Shown piece by piece: positions 31,311-32,652 of a stretch of DNA of 32,652 nt. Below the pieces are notes generated by a model. It saw nothing but the letters and a program-made list of their open reading frames with translations, did not search any database and had not been told where the DNA came from. The translations under genes were made by a program, and so were the position numbers. The DNA lies in IMG/VR virus record IMGVR_UViG_3300028550_003449, positions 1 to 32,652 of that record. One strand, 5' to 3'. Origin of the DNA: a virus. How positions within the stretch are numbered: the stretch's first letter is position 1; each line of letters starts with the position of its first letter.

Positions 31311-32461
31311 AAGAGTTTTGTAATAAGCAATTTTATCAAGCCGTTAACTCTAAAGCTAGATTAAACATATTTCAGGGCGGAACTAGGTCAGGAAAATCCT
31401 GGTCATTAATGCAATACTGTCTGTATTTAATGACTACCGAAACAGATCCGTTGGTTATATCAATAGTCAGGAAAACGCTCCCAGCACTCAAAAGGTCGGT
31501 TCTTAGGGACTTTCTACATATTTCTAGGCAACTGGGTATATATTGGAGCGGAGTGCATAACAAGTCGGATAATACGTTTGAGTATAATGGTCATATTTTA
31601 GAGATGTTTAGTACTGATGATGCGCAGAAAATTAGAGGATCCTCTAGGGATATTCTTTGGATTAACGAGGGAAATGAAATTTTTAAGGAGGATTTTCAAC
31701 AGTTAGCCATGAGAACAAAATCAAGGATATATATAGATTTTAATCCGAGTGATCCAATCCATTTTTTATATGATTTAGCTGAGAGAGATGATGCCGAGCT
31801 ATTTATTTCAACATATAAGGATAATAAATTTTTACCTAAAGAGTTAATTAATGAAATTGAGAGAATAAGAGAGAGAGATCCAGATTATTGGCGGGTTTAT
31901 GGTGAGGGCCAAAGAGCTGTATTCAGTGATAGGCAAATATTTAAAAAATGGAATTATATTCCTAGATCTGAGTTTCCTGAGTTTGATGATACTGTGCTAG
32001 GCATTGATTTCGGCTACTCTAACGACAAATGTGCCATTGTAGAGGTTGCCAGGATAGGCGATAAATTATATGTACATGAATGGTTATATAAAACTGGAAT
32101 GACTAACAGGGATCTAGCAGAATTTTTAAAAGAAAAAAAATTAAATAATATATTGGCTTTTTGCGACAGTGCCGAACCAAAATCAATAGAGGAGCTCCGC
32201 CAAATGGATGTTCTGGCAAAAGGCGCAATTAAGGGCCAGGGATCAATAAACGCTGGGATCAGTTTAATTAAAGAATTTGATGTTATTGTATCAAGTGAAT
32301 CAAAAAACTTATTAAATGAGCAATTAACATACTTATGGGAGGAGTTAAAGGATGGCACAATAATAAATAAACCTATTGATAAAAATAATCATCTTATGGA
32401 TTCCCTGAGATATTCCGTTTATTCTAGGTATAAAAATAGAAACGATTTCTTTGTGTTATAA
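31283..32461 (+). CDS. terL: Terminase large subunit
   Basis: 392 residues. ATPase domain: Walker A GGTRSGKS (32-39) and Walker B DILWINE (123-129) with catalytic Glu129. Nuclease domain: Asp242 in GIDFGYS, Asp295 in AFCDSAEP and Asp373 in HLMDSLRY. It is slightly shorter than many TerL proteins but has all the key motifs. It pumps DNA through the portal, whose gene follows 45 bp downstream, and cuts the concatemer. Confidence 0.96.
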   Translation: MDTSQRQRIKEFCNKQFYQAVNSKARLNIFQGGTRSGKSWSLMQYCLYLMTTETDPLVISIVRKTLPALKRSVLRDFLHISRQLGIYWSGVHNKSDNTFEYNGHILEMFSTDDAQKIRGSSRDILWINEGNEIFKEDFQQLAMRTKSRIYIDFNPSDPIHFLYDLAERDDAELFISTYKDNKFLPKELINEIERIRERDPDYWRVYGEGQRAVFSDRQIFKKWNYIPRSEFPEFDDTVLGIDFGYSNDKCAIVEVARIGDKLYVHEWLYKTGMTNRDLAEFLKEKKLNNILAFCDSAEPKSIEELRQMDVLAKGAIKGQGSINAGISLIKEFDVIVSSESKNLLNEQLTYLWEELKDGTIINKPIDKNNHLMDSLRYSVYSRYKNRNDFFVL

Positions 32462-32481
32462 AATAAGAATTTATTATTTTG

Positions 32482-32497
32482 TATTTTTACATAAAAT
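32482..32497 (+). promoter_or_regulatory. Module promoter motif, copy 3 (portal)
   Basis: TATTTTTACATAAAAT, identical to copy 2, lies 10 bases before the portal ATG. The gap after terL has no strong terminator, so this promoter would add to readthrough. Confidence 0.6.
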
Positions 32498-32506
32498 TTT
32501 ATATTA

Positions 32507-32652
32507 ATGGCTTCATTTTTTGACCGATTCAGATCACTTATTAGTAGTAAATCACAAAACACAAACTCAGAATATAATAAAGCTATATATAATTGGCTAG
32601 GTAATACGATTGTTTGGAATACTGAAAACGATCAAACATATATCAATGATGG
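32507..32652 (+). CDS. HK97-family portal protein, 5' part (continues at base 1)
   Basis: ATG at 32507 opens a frame beginning MASFFDRFRSLI that runs off the end of the window and joins in frame to base 2. It begins 45 bp after the terL stop and 10 bp after a 16-bp promoter-like motif that is also found before the connector and tape-measure genes. The amphipathic, basic N-terminus is normal for a portal. Confidence 0.9.
   Translation, partial: MASFFDRFRSLISSKSQNTNSEYNKAIYNWLGNTIVWNTENDQTYIND
32554..32652. repeat. Terminal direct repeat, right copy
   Basis: Exact copy of bases 1-99. It lies within the 5' part of the portal gene. Removing one copy gives a unit of 32,553 bp. Confidence 0.95.

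Noticed and set aside
1-32652. Integrase, CRISPR array, retroelement (DGR), tRNA, toxin-antitoxin pair
   Set aside because: I looked for each and saw no supporting motif. The fibre repeats are protein repeats with diverged codons and there is no reverse transcriptase, so they are not a DGR.
32554-32652. True direct terminal repeats of the packaged DNA
   Set aside because: The repeat lies within the portal gene, is only 99 bp and has the size of an assembler overlap. Nothing in the sequence marks it as a physical end.

Overview
The window is an essentially complete genome of a small, AT-rich, tailed double-stranded DNA phage with siphovirus-type genes. Its first 99 bases are repeated exactly as its last 99 bases, and the portal gene reads through that junction. 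The molecule is therefore circular or circularly permuted, with a unit length of about 32,553 bp, opened inside the portal gene. Every supported gene is on the + strand. I see no integrase, no excisionase, no repressor/antirepressor pair, no tRNA and no CRISPR array, so a virulent lifestyle is likely. The host is probably a member of Bacteroidetes (Flavobacteriia-like). Many genes are preceded by TAnnTTTG boxes, the -7 element of that phylum, Shine-Dalgarno sequences are scarce, and the gene repertoire matches phages of marine and freshwater flavobacteria.

Layout. Packaging and head: terminase small and large subunits (30951-32461), HK97-type portal (32507 across the junction to 1342), a MuF-like minor head protein with a C-terminal zincin domain (1342-3078), prohead protease and HK97-type major capsid protein (to 5191). 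An island of very small genes plus a PD-(D/E)XK-like protein (5283-6620), bounded by terminators, separates the capsid from the head-tail connectors. Connectors: adaptor, head closure, gp10-like and tail terminator (6644-8573). A lysis cassette follows (8575-10378: small membrane protein, M15 endolysin, coiled-coil membrane protein, lipoprotein, 3TM holin). Next is a 1,832-aa fibre with a self-cleaving S74 chaperone and its small satellites (10418-16565). The tail module then resumes: two paralogous tail tube proteins, gpG/gpGT chaperones with a lambda-type GGGAAAG frameshift site, tape measure and a large tail-tip protein (to 22399).

The early or replication region (22508-30480) encodes a small HTH protein, a probable single-strand annealing protein, a small protein with an SSB-like C-terminal tip, a RecE/exonuclease VIII-like nuclease, an orphan DnaA domain IV-like protein, a VRR-NUC nuclease, a DnaD-like replication protein, a second PD-(D/E)XK-like protein and a T7 gp4-like primase-helicase. 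It also holds an HNH homing endonuclease, a MazG/Nmad1-like protein and a ParB-like protein.

How it works together. The phage appears to carry its own replisome loader, primase-helicase and annealing/exonuclease recombination system. It depends on the host for polymerase and RNA polymerase. Late genes seem to be fired from module promoters that share a 16-bp sequence just before the portal, connector and tape-measure genes. Points most worth a second look are the MuF-zincin fusion, the small-gene island, the shared module promoter, the orphan DnaA domain, and the placement of lysis and fibre genes inside the tail module.
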